Origin: Liquorilactobacillus nagelii DSM 13675
GTDB taxonomy: Bacteria; Bacillota; Bacilli; Lactobacillales; Lactobacillaceae
Direction: 5' to 3'
NCBI RefSeq assembly: GCF_019444005.1
Contig: NZ_CP049304.1
Span: 496,001 to 560,000, forward strand
Length of the DNA stretch: 64,000 nt
This document shows, piece after piece, positions 17,448-26,119 of this stretch; within the stretch, counting starts at the first letter, position 1; each line of letters starts with the position of its first letter. The position numbers and the translations under genes were made by a program. The notes under the pieces are model-generated. The model searched no databases. It had not been told where the DNA came from and saw only the letters and a program-made list of their open reading frames with translations.

Positions 17448-18502
17448 TGACTAAAAACAAATACCATTTTGAGGATAATCATATCGTTTTAGATTCAATG
17501 CCAAAAAGTTTTAAGAAAATGACCGCAACTAGATTTGCTGCAGCATTGGGGTTAAATCGTTGGACTAGTCCTTTTCAAGTTTGGTGTGCATTAACCCGGA
17601 CTTGGGAACAACCATTTGAAGATTCAATTTATACAATCGCCGGCAAAGTGATTGAACCAAAAATTCAAAAATATTTAGACCAACGATTTTTCATGAATGT
17701 AACTATTCCGGAAGATGTTTACGGAGAAGACTTCTTTAAAAAGACTTGGGGAGATTTCTTTCATAACAAAAAAGTTTTTGGTGGTATGTGGGATGCGCTC
17801 GGTCATGATGATGAAACAGGCGAAGACTTTGTAATCGAAATTAAAACAACCAAGCGGGCCGAAGATTGGAAAGATGGTGCTCCGGAATATTACAAATTAC
17901 AAGCAGCGCTTTATACTTACTTGCTTGGGTTAGACAAATTTGTTATACCCGCTAGTTTCTTAATTGATGCTAATTATGATGAACCGGACAACTTTGTTCC
18001 GTCAGTTGAAAATACAGCTATCTTTGAGTATTCCTTGTCAGAAGACTATCCAAATTTTGAGAAAGATTACATCAAACCGGCTAAAGAGTTTTGGAAAAAG
18101 TACGTTGAATCTGGTATTAGTCCTGATTTTGATGAAAAGGTTGATGTTGAACCATTAAAAGCATTACGTACCGTAGAAATTGCTGATGATTCAGGCTTTG
18201 ACAAAGTACTAAAAGAATATGACGAGAATCAGGTTAAAATAGCTGATTTTATGAAAGAGATTCAACCGGCGTTGGCTCGACAAGTCGAATTAAAAGACAT
18301 CATTAAAAAGCATTTGAGAGAACAATTTAAAGAAGATACTAAATATGCTGAAGTTTCAAGCAAGCATTTTACTTTGAAAATGACCAAATCTGAAAGACAT
18401 TCAGTTGATTCTAAAAAGCTCAAAGCTGATGGTTTGTTTGATAAATATTCGAAGACTAGTCAATCGTTCACATTACGGGAAATGGAGAAAGAAAGTGATT
18501 AA
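17447..18502 (+). CDS. YqaJ-like (lambda exonuclease family) recombination nuclease
   Basis: This 351-residue protein has the PD-(D/E)XK nuclease signature in GGMWDALGHDDETGEDFVIEIKTTK and the upstream RFAAALGLNRWTSPFQVW. YqaJ-type exonucleases resect DNA ends to load an annealing protein. Its start overlaps the stop of the polymerase-ERF gene, so nuclease and annealase form a Red-like pair. The C-terminal third is predicted helical. Confidence 0.9.
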   Translation: MTKNKYHFEDNHIVLDSMPKSFKKMTATRFAAALGLNRWTSPFQVWCALTRTWEQPFEDSIYTIAGKVIEPKIQKYLDQRFFMNVTIPEDVYGEDFFKKTWGDFFHNKKVFGGMWDALGHDDETGEDFVIEIKTTKRAEDWKDGAPEYYKLQAALYTYLLGLDKFVIPASFLIDANYDEPDNFVPSVENTAIFEYSLSEDYPNFEKDYIKPAKEFWKKYVESGISPDFDEKVDVEPLKALRTVEIADDSGFDKVLKEYDENQVKIADFMKEIQPALARQVELKDIIKKHLREQFKEDTKYAEVSSKHFTLKMTKSERHSVDSKKLKADGLFDKYSKTSQSFTLREMEKESD

Positions 18503-18889
18503 ATGCGAGAAATTGAGTTTAGAGTATGGGATGAAGAACTTAAGCATTATCTAGCCGGTGGAATTTTTCCATATATGGTTAGTGGCTTTATGAGAATTGA
18601 CAAGAACGTTGTATTTTTGAAATCACAAAATAACACGGTTATTGAACAATATACTGGTTTGAAAGACAAGAGCGGCAAGAAGAAAATCTTTGAAGGGGAT
18701 ATTTTAGAAAATAAAAAATATAGAAGTATTGTTGAATTTCGAGGTTGTGCATTTTCAGCTAAAGTAATTTTCGACGGCAAGCAAACTAGTCAGTATTTCG
18801 ATTTAAGAGGAGAGGCTAGCGTATCAAAAAAAGTTGGCAATATTCATGAAAATCAAGAACTTTTAGACACAAGAAAGGAAGTTAAATAA
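18503..18889 (+). CDS. YopX-family phage protein
   Basis: This 128-residue protein begins MREIEFRVWDEE and contains IEQYTGLKDKSGKKKIFEGDIL, the hallmark of the YopX family found in many Firmicutes phages. Its function is unknown. It is translationally coupled to its neighbours in the replication operon. Confidence 0.9.
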   Translation: MREIEFRVWDEELKHYLAGGIFPYMVSGFMRIDKNVVFLKSQNNTVIEQYTGLKDKSGKKKIFEGDILENKKYRSIVEFRGCAFSAKVIFDGKQTSQYFDLRGEASVSKKVGNIHENQELLDTRKEVK

Positions 18890-18891
18890 TT

Positions 18892-19362
18892 ATGAAAATT
18901 GGAACAGTAGAAGTAAACAGTGGGTTATTACCAGAGGGCCATGTTGTTTTGAAAGTTGAATCAATCGATACCAGCAAGTATGAGGACTTTGGAAAGTTAA
19001 GCATTAACTTAGTTACTAAATCAGGTCAAAAGCATGTTGAGAGATTCCAATTTCAAAAAGCTGATGGTTCTTTAAATGAGGGCGCTCAAAAAGCTTGGAG
19101 CTATTGGGTAGGTGTGATTTTAGACCAATGGGGCGCTGGCGAAGCTGATACAGATGAACTAGTAGGTAAATATATTCAAGCTGATGTTGAACATGTTGAA
19201 TCTGACACTGTTAGCGATAAAACTGGTAAACCATTTGTTAATGTTCGCCTGAATAATATGAAGTCAGCAGATGGTTTTGATAGTACTGATGATGAAGAAA
19301 ATGCAGCACCAAGCCAAAATGATGATGTGGAAGATGATTTGGACGCCTTGGATGATCTTTAA
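18892..19362 (+). CDS. Probable single-stranded DNA-binding protein
   Basis: The 156-residue protein looks like a beta-rich OB-fold domain followed by a strongly acidic C-terminal tail (DDVEDDLDALDDL), the arrangement used by SSBs to recruit partners. It sits in the slot where related phages have an SSB-like DUF2815 or DUF669 protein. Family assignment is by position and composition, not by a strict motif. Confidence 0.65.
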   Translation: MKIGTVEVNSGLLPEGHVVLKVESIDTSKYEDFGKLSINLVTKSGQKHVERFQFQKADGSLNEGAQKAWSYWVGVILDQWGAGEADTDELVGKYIQADVEHVESDTVSDKTGKPFVNVRLNNMKSADGFDSTDDEENAAPSQNDDVEDDLDALDDL

Positions 19363-19646
19363 TGGGAAAAGAAGCAGTTTTACAGACAAAATGCATGAAG
19401 TATCTGAAACAACATCAGATATATGCTGTTAATGTTTATGGTTCAGGACGTGCCGCAAAAGGCACTCCTGATATTCTTATATGTTTGAATGGTCAGTTTG
19501 TAGCTTTTGAATTAAAAGTTGGCAATAATCAAATGCAACCTGATCAAGTGATTCATAAAAAGCGAATTGAACGCAGCGGTGGTAAGCAATTTACACCTAG
19601 GAGTTTTTCAGAGTTTACAGAAATAATACGTAAGTTAGGGGGTTAG
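19362..19646 (+). CDS. VRR-NUC domain nuclease
   Basis: This 94-residue protein is a minimal VRR-NUC (Holliday-junction-resolvase-like) nuclease. GTPDILICLNGQFVAFELKVGN gives the catalytic G-x-P-D...E-x-K core. Such stand-alone VRR-NUC proteins accompany phage helicase and primase genes. Its start overlaps the SSB-like stop by one base. Confidence 0.92.
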   Translation: MGKEAVLQTKCMKYLKQHQIYAVNVYGSGRAAKGTPDILICLNGQFVAFELKVGNNQMQPDQVIHKKRIERSGGKQFTPRSFSEFTEIIRKLGG

Positions 19647-19650
19647 AATT

Positions 19651-20730
19651 TTGGAATTTATTATTTTAAATGATAATAAGCAACCAATTCATAAATTCAA
19701 AGACCCTAGTCAAACTAAGACAGTCCAAGAAGTTAAAGACTTTGATAATTATGCAGTAGTCGTACCTAAAGGTTATATTGTGCTTGACTTTGACACGACT
19801 GACGATGCTGAAATTATGTTTAACATTGTTAAAGAACTAAAGTTGAAAAGCAGGGTCTATAAAACTAAACGAGGTTATCATTTCTGGTTTAAATCCAGTA
19901 TTCAGTTCAAGAACTTCGTTAAAGCTAGGCTTGCTTGTGGTTTATATTCTGACTGCCGTTCAGGTGTTAATGGCGATAAGCGATCATATGTTGTTTTAAA
20001 GAAAAATGGAACCAAACGTCCAGTTGTTAATAAAGTCAGCCTAAAAGACTTAGACGAAGTACCGGTTTTTCTAAGACCAGTTTCAACACCTGCTGACAAA
20101 TTTAATTTTAAAGAAATGTCAAATGGTGATGGTCGGAATCAACAACTATTTAGTTACATTGTCTATCTACAGGGGCAAGGATTTAAAAAAGATGAAATCA
20201 AAGATACTATTCAAGTAATTAATGATTTTGTTTTTGATGATCCACTTGGTGAGCATGAGTTAAGTCAGATTTTGCGTGATGAATCATTTAAACCTGAAAA
20301 GGAAGTCAAAAAAATGACTTCTAAGAAAATTAGTGGGTTTAAGCATAACGTTTTTGGCAATGAATTAATCAAACAATATCATATTTTAACAGTCAATAAT
20401 CAACTTTATGTTTATGATGATGGTTTTTATCAGCAAGATGACCGAATCATTGAACGTAAGATGATTGAAATGTTTCCTGGTATCAAACAGACCCAAAGAA
20501 ATGAAGTTCTAGCCTACATCAGAATTGAAACCCATAAGAATCCAGCAGATATTAAGTTGAATCCGTATATCATAAATTTAAAAAATACACGATTAGATGT
20601 TAGGACTGGTGAAAAGCTTGATTTTGATTACAAACAAACTGAATTTGACCGAATCCCAGTGGTTTATGATCCTGAAGCTTATAATTCTGATGTTGATCAT
20701 ATGCTTGATAAGGTTTTTGCATATGCTTGA
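19651..20730 (+). pseudogene. Primase part of a split primase-helicase gene
   Basis: This 359-residue product has a prim-pol-like N-terminal domain (GYIVLDFDTTDDAE, TKRGYHFWFKSS, a likely His/Asp active site) and a primase C-terminal-1 segment (GDGRNQQLFSYIVYLQ). It stops at a frameshift caused by a 22-bp tandem duplication (20698-20741). Collapsing the duplication joins it in frame to the helicase half, giving about 641 residues, the size of intact phage primase-helicases. The start is TTG with AGGGGG upstream. Confidence 0.85.
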
Positions 20731-20741
20731 TAAGGTTTTTG
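20698..20741 (+). repeat. 22-bp perfect tandem duplication inside the primase-helicase gene
   Basis: The unit CATATGCTTGATAAGGTTTT plus TG occurs twice without a gap. Because 22 is not a multiple of three it shifts the frame. The first copy supplies TAAGG nine bases before the ATG of the second copy, so it also creates a plausible restart site. Confidence 0.97.
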
Positions 20742-21598
20742 TAAATGATCAAGAGATTCGAGAATTATTCGAGGAAATGCTTGGATATTGTTTCATTAAA
20801 AACACCAGGTATCGGAAAGGTTTTATGTTTGTAGGTGGTGGCCACAATGGAAAATCAACTATCTTAGATATGATTAAGAACTTCTTAGGTAAGAGAAACT
20901 ACTCAAGTATTGGATTAGACGAATTAGCTGATAGATTCAAGATTGCTGAATTAGAACATAAATTAGCCAATATCGGTGATGATATCAACAATGTATCTCT
21001 CAAGAAAACTGGAACAATCAAAAAGTTGTTTACTGGTAATTCAATCACGGTTGAACGAAAAGGCGAGCGACCATTTGAACTAGAACCATATGCAAAAATG
21101 ATTTTCTCAGCTAATGAGATTCCGCGTTCTTATGATAAAACAGAGGGTTTTTACAGCCGCTTAATGTTTATTCCATTCGATGCTGAATTTAGTGCTGATG
21201 ATGAAGATTATGATCCAAATATTGAAGATAAGATTACTACCGACAATGCTATGAGTTATCTGTTAAATATCGCTTTAAAAGGTATTCAGCGATTAATGAC
21301 CAAAGGTGAGTTTACTCAACCGCAACGAGTTTTAGAAGTCATGAATCAGTATAGGACAGATAACTCAACAACTTTAAGCTGGGTAGCGGACCAAGAAATA
21401 ACTTTGGAACAAGTTTTAGAAACACCAAGTTCAGATTTATATTCAGATTTTGCAGATTGGTGTAAACAATCAGGAATCAAAGCTAATAACGTAACTGGTA
21501 AAAAGATATTTAACCGAGAATTGATTGATAAATTTGATTTAGAAAGACGTCAGAAACAGCATGGTGATGGTAAGCGATACTTTGTTGTTGCTCTTTAA
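20723..21598 (+). CDS. Helicase part of the split primase-helicase (D5/SF3 type)
   Basis: From the ATG created in the second repeat copy this frame encodes 291 residues, including the Walker A motif GGGHNGKST, the DELADRFKIAELEHKLANIGDD region, KMIFSANEIPRS (Walker B/sensor) and a C-terminal winged-helix-like segment. It is the SF3 helicase of the phage replication initiator. If translation restarts here, two separate polypeptides would result; otherwise the gene is dead. Confidence 0.85.
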   Translation: MLDKVFVNDQEIRELFEEMLGYCFIKNTRYRKGFMFVGGGHNGKSTILDMIKNFLGKRNYSSIGLDELADRFKIAELEHKLANIGDDINNVSLKKTGTIKKLFTGNSITVERKGERPFELEPYAKMIFSANEIPRSYDKTEGFYSRLMFIPFDAEFSADDEDYDPNIEDKITTDNAMSYLLNIALKGIQRLMTKGEFTQPQRVLEVMNQYRTDNSTTLSWVADQEITLEQVLETPSSDLYSDFADWCKQSGIKANNVTGKKIFNRELIDKFDLERRQKQHGDGKRYFVVAL

Positions 21599-21637
21599 CT
21601 GTGTCTGCTGTCTATCCAAAACGGAAGGAATATAAAA

Positions 21638-21925
21638 ATGAAACTAAAATTAGGAAAAATTTATAAACAGGTGGATGAAGAAGGATATTGTTACTTTACA
21701 AAATATACAGGTGAAGGCGCAATGAGCATGGTTAAGGGGGGATTTTTACTCATTGGAAACAATCAAATTGTTCAAGTAGTGTGTGAAAAAAATTCAAATC
21801 CAGTATCAGTTATAGATGATAAAGATTTCTCAGAAGGCAATTTTGATGGTGACACCGCGGGTGCTGGATCTTTAGAAGATATTGAACAACTTTTTAAACA
21901 CAATTATTTGGAGGAAATGAAATGA
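21638..21925 (+). CDS. Hypothetical phage early protein
   Basis: This 95-residue acidic protein has no family I recognise. GGAAGG precedes the start and the end overlaps the methyltransferase start by four bases, so it is a genuine member of the early operon. The N-terminal half looks like a small beta barrel (KLGKIYKQVDEEGYCYFTKY). Confidence 0.75.
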   Translation: MKLKLGKIYKQVDEEGYCYFTKYTGEGAMSMVKGGFLLIGNNQIVQVVCEKNSNPVSVIDDKDFSEGNFDGDTAGAGSLEDIEQLFKHNYLEEMK

Positions 21926-22374
21926 AAATTCTAGATGCTTGTTGTGGTTCAAGAATGTTTTGGTATTACAAGCAAGAGCCACACACAACCTACATGGATA
22001 TGCGAAAAAGTTATGAGCAATTAGCTGACGGACACATTATCGACGTTAATCCAGATGTCCAAGGAGATTTTAGAGATATGGACTTTGAGGACAATACTTT
22101 TGATTTAGTCGTTTTTGATCCACCGCACCTAATTTATGCGGGTAAAACATCATGGTTGGCCAAAAAATACGGAGTGTTGCCTAATACGTGGCAAACAACA
22201 TTGCTAAGAGGTTTTGATGAGTGTCGAAGGGTTTTAAAGCAAAATGGTGTGTTAATCATGAAATGGAACGAAGACCAGATTAAGACCACTGAAATGCTAA
22301 AAGCTATTGCGGCCAGACCTATTTTTGGGGATAGGCGTAGCAAAACAAGATGGTTAGTGTTTTTGAAGGAGTGA
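21922..22374 (+). CDS. SAM-dependent methyltransferase (DNA methylase-like)
   Basis: This 150-residue protein has a class I methyltransferase motif I (ILDACCGSRMFWY) and a catalytic DPPH motif in LVVFDPPHLIYAG, as in N6-adenine or N4-cytosine DNA methylases. No target-recognition domain is present, so it is a minimal enzyme. Phages use such orphan methylases against restriction. Substrate is not predictable. Confidence 0.85.
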   Translation: MKILDACCGSRMFWYYKQEPHTTYMDMRKSYEQLADGHIIDVNPDVQGDFRDMDFEDNTFDLVVFDPPHLIYAGKTSWLAKKYGVLPNTWQTTLLRGFDECRRVLKQNGVLIMKWNEDQIKTTEMLKAIAARPIFGDRRSKTRWLVFLKE

Positions 22375-22378
22375 TTCA

Positions 22379-22651
22379 ATGCGTATCGAAAAAGGCAGTA
22401 TTTTAACCAATGTCATGGACATACACGGCAAAACTCATAAGAAAAGCAAAGTGATTAATGTTTACGATAATACGTTGTGTATAGAAGATTTAGCTGATTT
22501 CAGTCATTGCATAGTTCATAAAATAAGTGTTGGGATGAAACCAATTAAGTACAATCCGAAATATCACCATAATCATTTTAATTTACAAGAAAGTCAACAT
22601 CAGAAAGTAGCTAAACGATCACCAGTTAGAGTTAAGAGGTGGGCGTTTTGA
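22379..22651 (+). CDS. Hypothetical phage early protein
   Basis: A 90-residue basic protein with a beta-rich N terminus and a His-rich middle (NPKYHHNHFNLQESQHQ). The start is four bases after the methyltransferase stop, and its stop overlaps the next start. No family is recognised. Confidence 0.7.
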   Translation: MRIEKGSILTNVMDIHGKTHKKSKVINVYDNTLCIEDLADFSHCIVHKISVGMKPIKYNPKYHHNHFNLQESQHQKVAKRSPVRVKRWAF

Positions 22652-23136
22652 ATAAATATTATCTTTGCCGAACCTATGATAGCTATCGTTGGTTACTTGA
22701 AAGATTAAAAAGAAAATACTACACATGGCCTTTCCAAAATATTTGGAGTGACTGTGGTAGTAACACAATGATTAGAGTAGATGATGAAACTCGTAGGGCG
22801 AGCTACGGAAATTATTTACTGTATTTAACATCAGGACTAATCAACGAAAATCCAAAAACTTACATCGAGGTGACTGATTTAATGAATGATGAAAGTATTA
22901 CGAAACCAACATATTACGCTGGTGACGATGGAAAGGATTTATTTGATCGTTTTGAAAGTGGATTAATGACACGTCAAGAAACCATTGGTTTTTATAAAGG
23001 CAACATTACTAAATACGTAACGAGATATGCTGAAAAGAATGGTATTGAAGATTTGAAAAAAGCACAGGTTTATCTTGGCAGATTAATTGAATTCGAGAAA
23101 CTAGCCGAAAACGACGATCGTATTGGAGCTTTTTAA
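22648..23136 (+). CDS. DUF3310-type phage protein
   Basis: The C-terminal half (LFDRFESGLMTRQETIGFYKGNITKYVTRYAEKNGIEDLKKAQVYLGRLIE) matches the DUF3310 (SaV) helical domain, here fused to an unassigned N-terminal region of about 100 residues. The TTG at 22648 is chosen because GAGGT lies seven bases upstream; the earlier GTG at 22639 overlaps that site. Confidence 0.8.
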   Translation: MNKYYLCRTYDSYRWLLERLKRKYYTWPFQNIWSDCGSNTMIRVDDETRRASYGNYLLYLTSGLINENPKTYIEVTDLMNDESITKPTYYAGDDGKDLFDRFESGLMTRQETIGFYKGNITKYVTRYAEKNGIEDLKKAQVYLGRLIEFEKLAENDDRIGAF

Positions 23137-23229
23137 AATAAATATAGTTAATTTATTCTTCGAGGTATTAGAAGCGATGTTTTATGGAATTGTGATTTGG
23201 TTAATAGCTGAAAATTGGAGGAATCGTAA

Positions 23230-23772
23230 ATGACACTGAAAGCTGGCGACAAATTAGTTTTGAAAATTGATGATGAACAGGCAGCTGAATTAAATGCTAG
23301 CTCAAACACTATCATCATTAGCAGGCAGATTTTAGGCAAGCTGTCTAAATTTACTAAGCCGGAGAAAATTAGGTTCAGTGAAGCAGAGAAAAAGGAATTT
23401 GATGAGCTATATAAAAAACTATTTTTAAGCTATTCAAGTAGTGCCTACCAAGCTATACGTTTCTTAGTTGAGTCTAACAACTATCCAGAATTAAACGCAC
23501 GTGTCGCTGGTTCTTTTGACAAGCAGATGGACTTATTAAATAGTCTTCGCAACCCATCGCTTATTGAGGTTGTGAAAGAGAAAAAATACTACATCAAAAT
23601 TTTAGGTGAGTATTATTTAGAGCAAGATGAATATGATAATTTCCGCATCGTATATAAGCCTAATGCCAGTCAGTTCACTCAATCAGAAATAGACAAATTA
23701 CAGAAATTGCCGAAATTTAAAGCAATCGACTTAGAAAAATGCAAGGAGGAAATTGCACATGATATTCACTGA
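23230..23772 (+). CDS. Hypothetical phage protein
   Basis: A 180-residue mostly helical protein preceded by TGGAGG. The C-terminal part includes YYIKILGEYYLEQDEYDNFRIVYK, a DUF1642-like region by eye, but I am not certain. It overlaps the following gene. Confidence 0.7.
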   Translation: MTLKAGDKLVLKIDDEQAAELNASSNTIIISRQILGKLSKFTKPEKIRFSEAEKKEFDELYKKLFLSYSSSAYQAIRFLVESNNYPELNARVAGSFDKQMDLLNSLRNPSLIEVVKEKKYYIKILGEYYLEQDEYDNFRIVYKPNASQFTQSEIDKLQKLPKFKAIDLEKCKEEIAHDIH

Positions 23773-24154
23773 TAAATATGGGAAACAAATAACTGTATCA
23801 ATAAATAGGACAAACATTGAGCTTTTAAATTCTGGAAGTGAGGAAAGGTTAGATTTCGATTTAGAAAATATAGACATCTTGAAGTTCCTTTACATGGCAG
23901 CAAAAAAAATTTGGAAGGACTTCACTCCCAAACCAGCTTGGTCAGATTCATCAGATTACTATGCTTATTATGACAAAAGGTTTGATAGCGAAGGTGGCTT
24001 AGCTATAATGAGGGGACTGAGGAGTACCCAGCTAGTTATTGATAAGCCTTGTGGGTCAGAAAAAGTATGCTACAGGTTTAACAAGACACGTTGTGAAACA
24101 TTTATTTACGATGTTATTAAATTGGTTCCAAAGTGGGAGTTGGAAAATGAATAA
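23759..24154 (+). CDS. Hypothetical phage protein
   Basis: A 131-residue protein with no recognised family. The ATG at 23759 is chosen over an upstream TTG because AGGAGGA stands eight bases before it. It is coupled on both sides by overlaps. Confidence 0.7.
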   Translation: MIFTDKYGKQITVSINRTNIELLNSGSEERLDFDLENIDILKFLYMAAKKIWKDFTPKPAWSDSSDYYAYYDKRFDSEGGLAIMRGLRSTQLVIDKPCGSEKVCYRFNKTRCETFIYDVIKLVPKWELENE

Positions 24155-24383
24155 TGCAAAAATAATTATAAAAACGGTTAGAGAAACGTTTGAATCCCCC
24201 TGGTTTCAAAAGGACGATGATTTTTTAAGAGGCATTGATGCGATAAAGGCTTATATAAAAGGAAATATTTTTTCTCGTAGAAATAAAATACTTTATATCA
24301 CAATAAACGACCAAACAATTTCTTTTCTTAGGAAAGATTTTGTTGAGCTAAAGATTATTGACGAGGTGGGGGTTGAAAAATGA
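24147..24383 (+). CDS. Hypothetical phage protein
   Basis: A 78-residue protein beginning MNNAKIIIKTV, with a GGGAGTTGG site upstream. A longer frame from 24039 lies inside the previous gene and is not supported. No family is recognised. Confidence 0.65.
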   Translation: MNNAKIIIKTVRETFESPWFQKDDDFLRGIDAIKAYIKGNIFSRRNKILYITINDQTISFLRKDFVELKIIDEVGVEK

Positions 24384-24676
24384 AAACTAGATCAGACCTG
24401 CTGGCTAATCTCGGAGAGCTTAACGGATATTACGACCAGTTACAGATTTTTCAAGCAACAGACGTAACGTATACACAACAGGAAGTTCGACAAATTTTAG
24501 CTGCACCAACCGAGGAACAGATGAAATGTGGGTTCTGTCATGCGCCTTTAAGCGGAAGAGAGTGGTCAAAACTAGAATACTGCAATGAATTGCGCAAACA
24601 CAGCAACTTGTGTGGAGACGTTTTAATTTATGTAAACTTTTGCCAATTCTGTGGCAGAAAGCTAGGGGATGAGTAG
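24380..24676 (+). CDS. Small zinc-ribbon protein
   Basis: This 98-residue protein holds two CxxC pairs (CGFCHAPL and CQFCGRKL) separated by about 40 residues, which would bind one zinc ion. Its start overlaps the previous stop. It is a recurrent type of small phage early protein of unknown role. Confidence 0.75.
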   Translation: MKTRSDLLANLGELNGYYDQLQIFQATDVTYTQQEVRQILAAPTEEQMKCGFCHAPLSGREWSKLEYCNELRKHSNLCGDVLIYVNFCQFCGRKLGDE

Positions 24677-24677
24677 T

Positions 24678-24749
24678 ATGTGGGTATCAATATGTTTAAT
24701 TGCTTTTATGATCTTATGCGGTTGGATTGTTTATCTGGACAAGAGGTGA
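24678..24749 (+). CDS. 23-residue hydrophobic peptide
   Basis: The frame encodes MWVSICLIAFMILCGWIVYL plus DKR, a single membrane span, starting just after the zinc-ribbon gene. No clear ribosome binding site is visible, but translational coupling is possible. Such peptides are common in phage early operons. Confidence 0.4.
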   Translation: MWVSICLIAFMILCGWIVYLDKR

Positions 24750-24756
24750 AGCAACG

Positions 24757-25191
24757 ATGAGTAAGCGAAATAAGAAACGTTCAGTAATTAAAAAGAAACA
24801 CCGTCGCATGAAACAACACGAGTTGAATCATCAGCAAGCAGCTATCCAAGCCAAAAAGGATCGTCACAAGAAATTAGTAAATTATGTCCGTTACCATTTA
24901 CGAGTAGGTAATTTTAGTGTAACTACTGCTTCTGAAAAATTAGGTGTTGACAAGCACACTATCTACGATGTTTTACGTCAGCCACAGTTCGCTAAACTTT
25001 ATCAACGATTAATGATCGACAGAAAGAAATTGATATTTGAAAACGGTGTAGACGGTCGTACTATCGAATATGTAAACATTGATGAAGCTGTTGAAAAAAC
25101 TGGATATGCTGCTAGTACAATTCGAGAAGCTTTGTATATGAAAAAAACTTTAGGTCAGTTTAAAGTTTATCGTAAAATGAATAGTAATTAA
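24757..25191 (+). CDS. Helix-turn-helix protein with NUMOD-like repeats
   Basis: This 144-residue basic protein contains two helix-turn-helix-like segments: VTTASEKLGVDKHTIYDVLR and IDEAVEKTGYAASTIREALY, the second resembling NUMOD1 DNA-binding modules of homing enzymes. No nuclease domain follows. The ATG at 24757 has AGAGGTGAAG upstream. It is the last gene before repeat region B and is a candidate binder of those repeats, by position only. Confidence 0.75.
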   Translation: MSKRNKKRSVIKKKHRRMKQHELNHQQAAIQAKKDRHKKLVNYVRYHLRVGNFSVTTASEKLGVDKHTIYDVLRQPQFAKLYQRLMIDRKKLIFENGVDGRTIEYVNIDEAVEKTGYAASTIREALYMKKTLGQFKVYRKMNSN

Positions 25192-25238
25192 TAAAAATTC
25201 ATTTTATCAATAGTATTAAATAGTTTATTTAAAAATGT

Positions 25239-25562
25239 TCATAACAAAAAGTATAACAGAATCTATAACATAATCTCGTTTTTGTTATTTAGATTTTGTT
25301 ATTTTAGAAAATCAGCAATATTGGTCTAGACAACTTTTTGTTATAAAAAAGACGATTTTGTTATTCTGTTATGATTTTGTTATAGATTTTGTTATAGAAA
25401 AACGTTGATTTACCGGTTATAACAGAACTTCATAACACAATCTCTATATATTTTCTTTATTTATAAGTAATATATAGTAGGTGAGTATAAAGTAGTTATG
25501 TTAGAGGGTAAATTAAATATATATGGGAGTTAGAAAAGTTTTTGTTATTTTGTTATATTTCG
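25239..25562. repeat. Repeat region B: many copies of ATAACANAATC in both orientations
   Basis: This 385-bp gene-free gap holds about 12-13 copies of the same 11-bp unit as region A. Clear copies are at 25253 and 25432 (+) and 25354, 25363, 25373 and 25385 (-), with diverged ones between. It includes GTCTAGAC at 25324-25331 and the 28-bp segment 25356-25383 identical to 11104-11131. Forward units lie mainly on the left and reverse units in the middle, as in region A. It lies immediately upstream of the late regulator. Confidence 0.85.
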
Positions 25563-25576
25563 AGTGAGGTGAGATT

Positions 25577-26005
25577 TTGACAAGCAATGATGATGTATTT
25601 CGAATGAATAAAGGATATTTAATAAAATACAGAATAATCATGAATAAGGTTGATCGCTGGGAAGAAAAATTATATCGACTTGATTCAAGGATTAATTCAA
25701 TTCAAAGTCCGGCATTAAAAGCTGAACCAGGTAGTTCGATTAAAATTACTCTTGATGATTTATTAATTCAGAAAAAAGAAATTGAAGAACGGATTAATAA
25801 CTTTTTAAAAGATGCTAGAAAGCTAAGAACTGAAATTGAAAATGCTTTGGACAAACTAGAAAACAATAATGAAGCTAGAGTTTTGGATTTGTACTTTCTT
25901 GAAGGAATTACATTGCATGATATTTCTAAACTGATGACGTTTTCTGAACGGCATATCATTAGACTTTACGTCAGTGGTGTTAGAAAAACAAAACTTTCAT
26001 TATGA
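25577..26005 (+). CDS. Late-gene transcriptional regulator-like protein (ArpU/DUF1492 type)
   Basis: This 142-residue protein has a long coiled-coil N-terminal half (RLDSRINSIQSPAL, QKKEIEERINNFL) and a C-terminal sigma-region-4-like helix-turn-helix (RVLDLYFLEGITLHDISKLMTFSERHIIRLY). Proteins of this type sit just before the terminase genes and activate late transcription in Gram-positive phages. The TTG start has GAGGTGAGA upstream. It follows directly after repeat region B. Confidence 0.8.
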   Translation: MTSNDDVFRMNKGYLIKYRIIMNKVDRWEEKLYRLDSRINSIQSPALKAEPGSSIKITLDDLLIQKKEIEERINNFLKDARKLRTEIENALDKLENNNEARVLDLYFLEGITLHDISKLMTFSERHIIRLYVSGVRKTKLSL

Positions 26006-26119
26006 CATTACAAGGTCATTTAATTGACTTATTTTTTAGTGAGATAGTTATACTTGGATAATCGATTAGGGAATGTATATAATTTATATATTCCTTTTTA
26101 ATTTGGGGAAGGTGGTGCT

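Noticed and set aside
21922..22374. Small methyltransferase as part of a restriction-modification system
   Set aside because: No nuclease partner or target-recognition domain is adjacent; an orphan phage methylase is the simpler reading.
25190..25570. CRISPR array suggested by the regular short repeats
   Set aside because: The units are 11 bp, in both orientations, with irregular 1-30-bp spacing, and there are no cas genes. This is not a CRISPR array.
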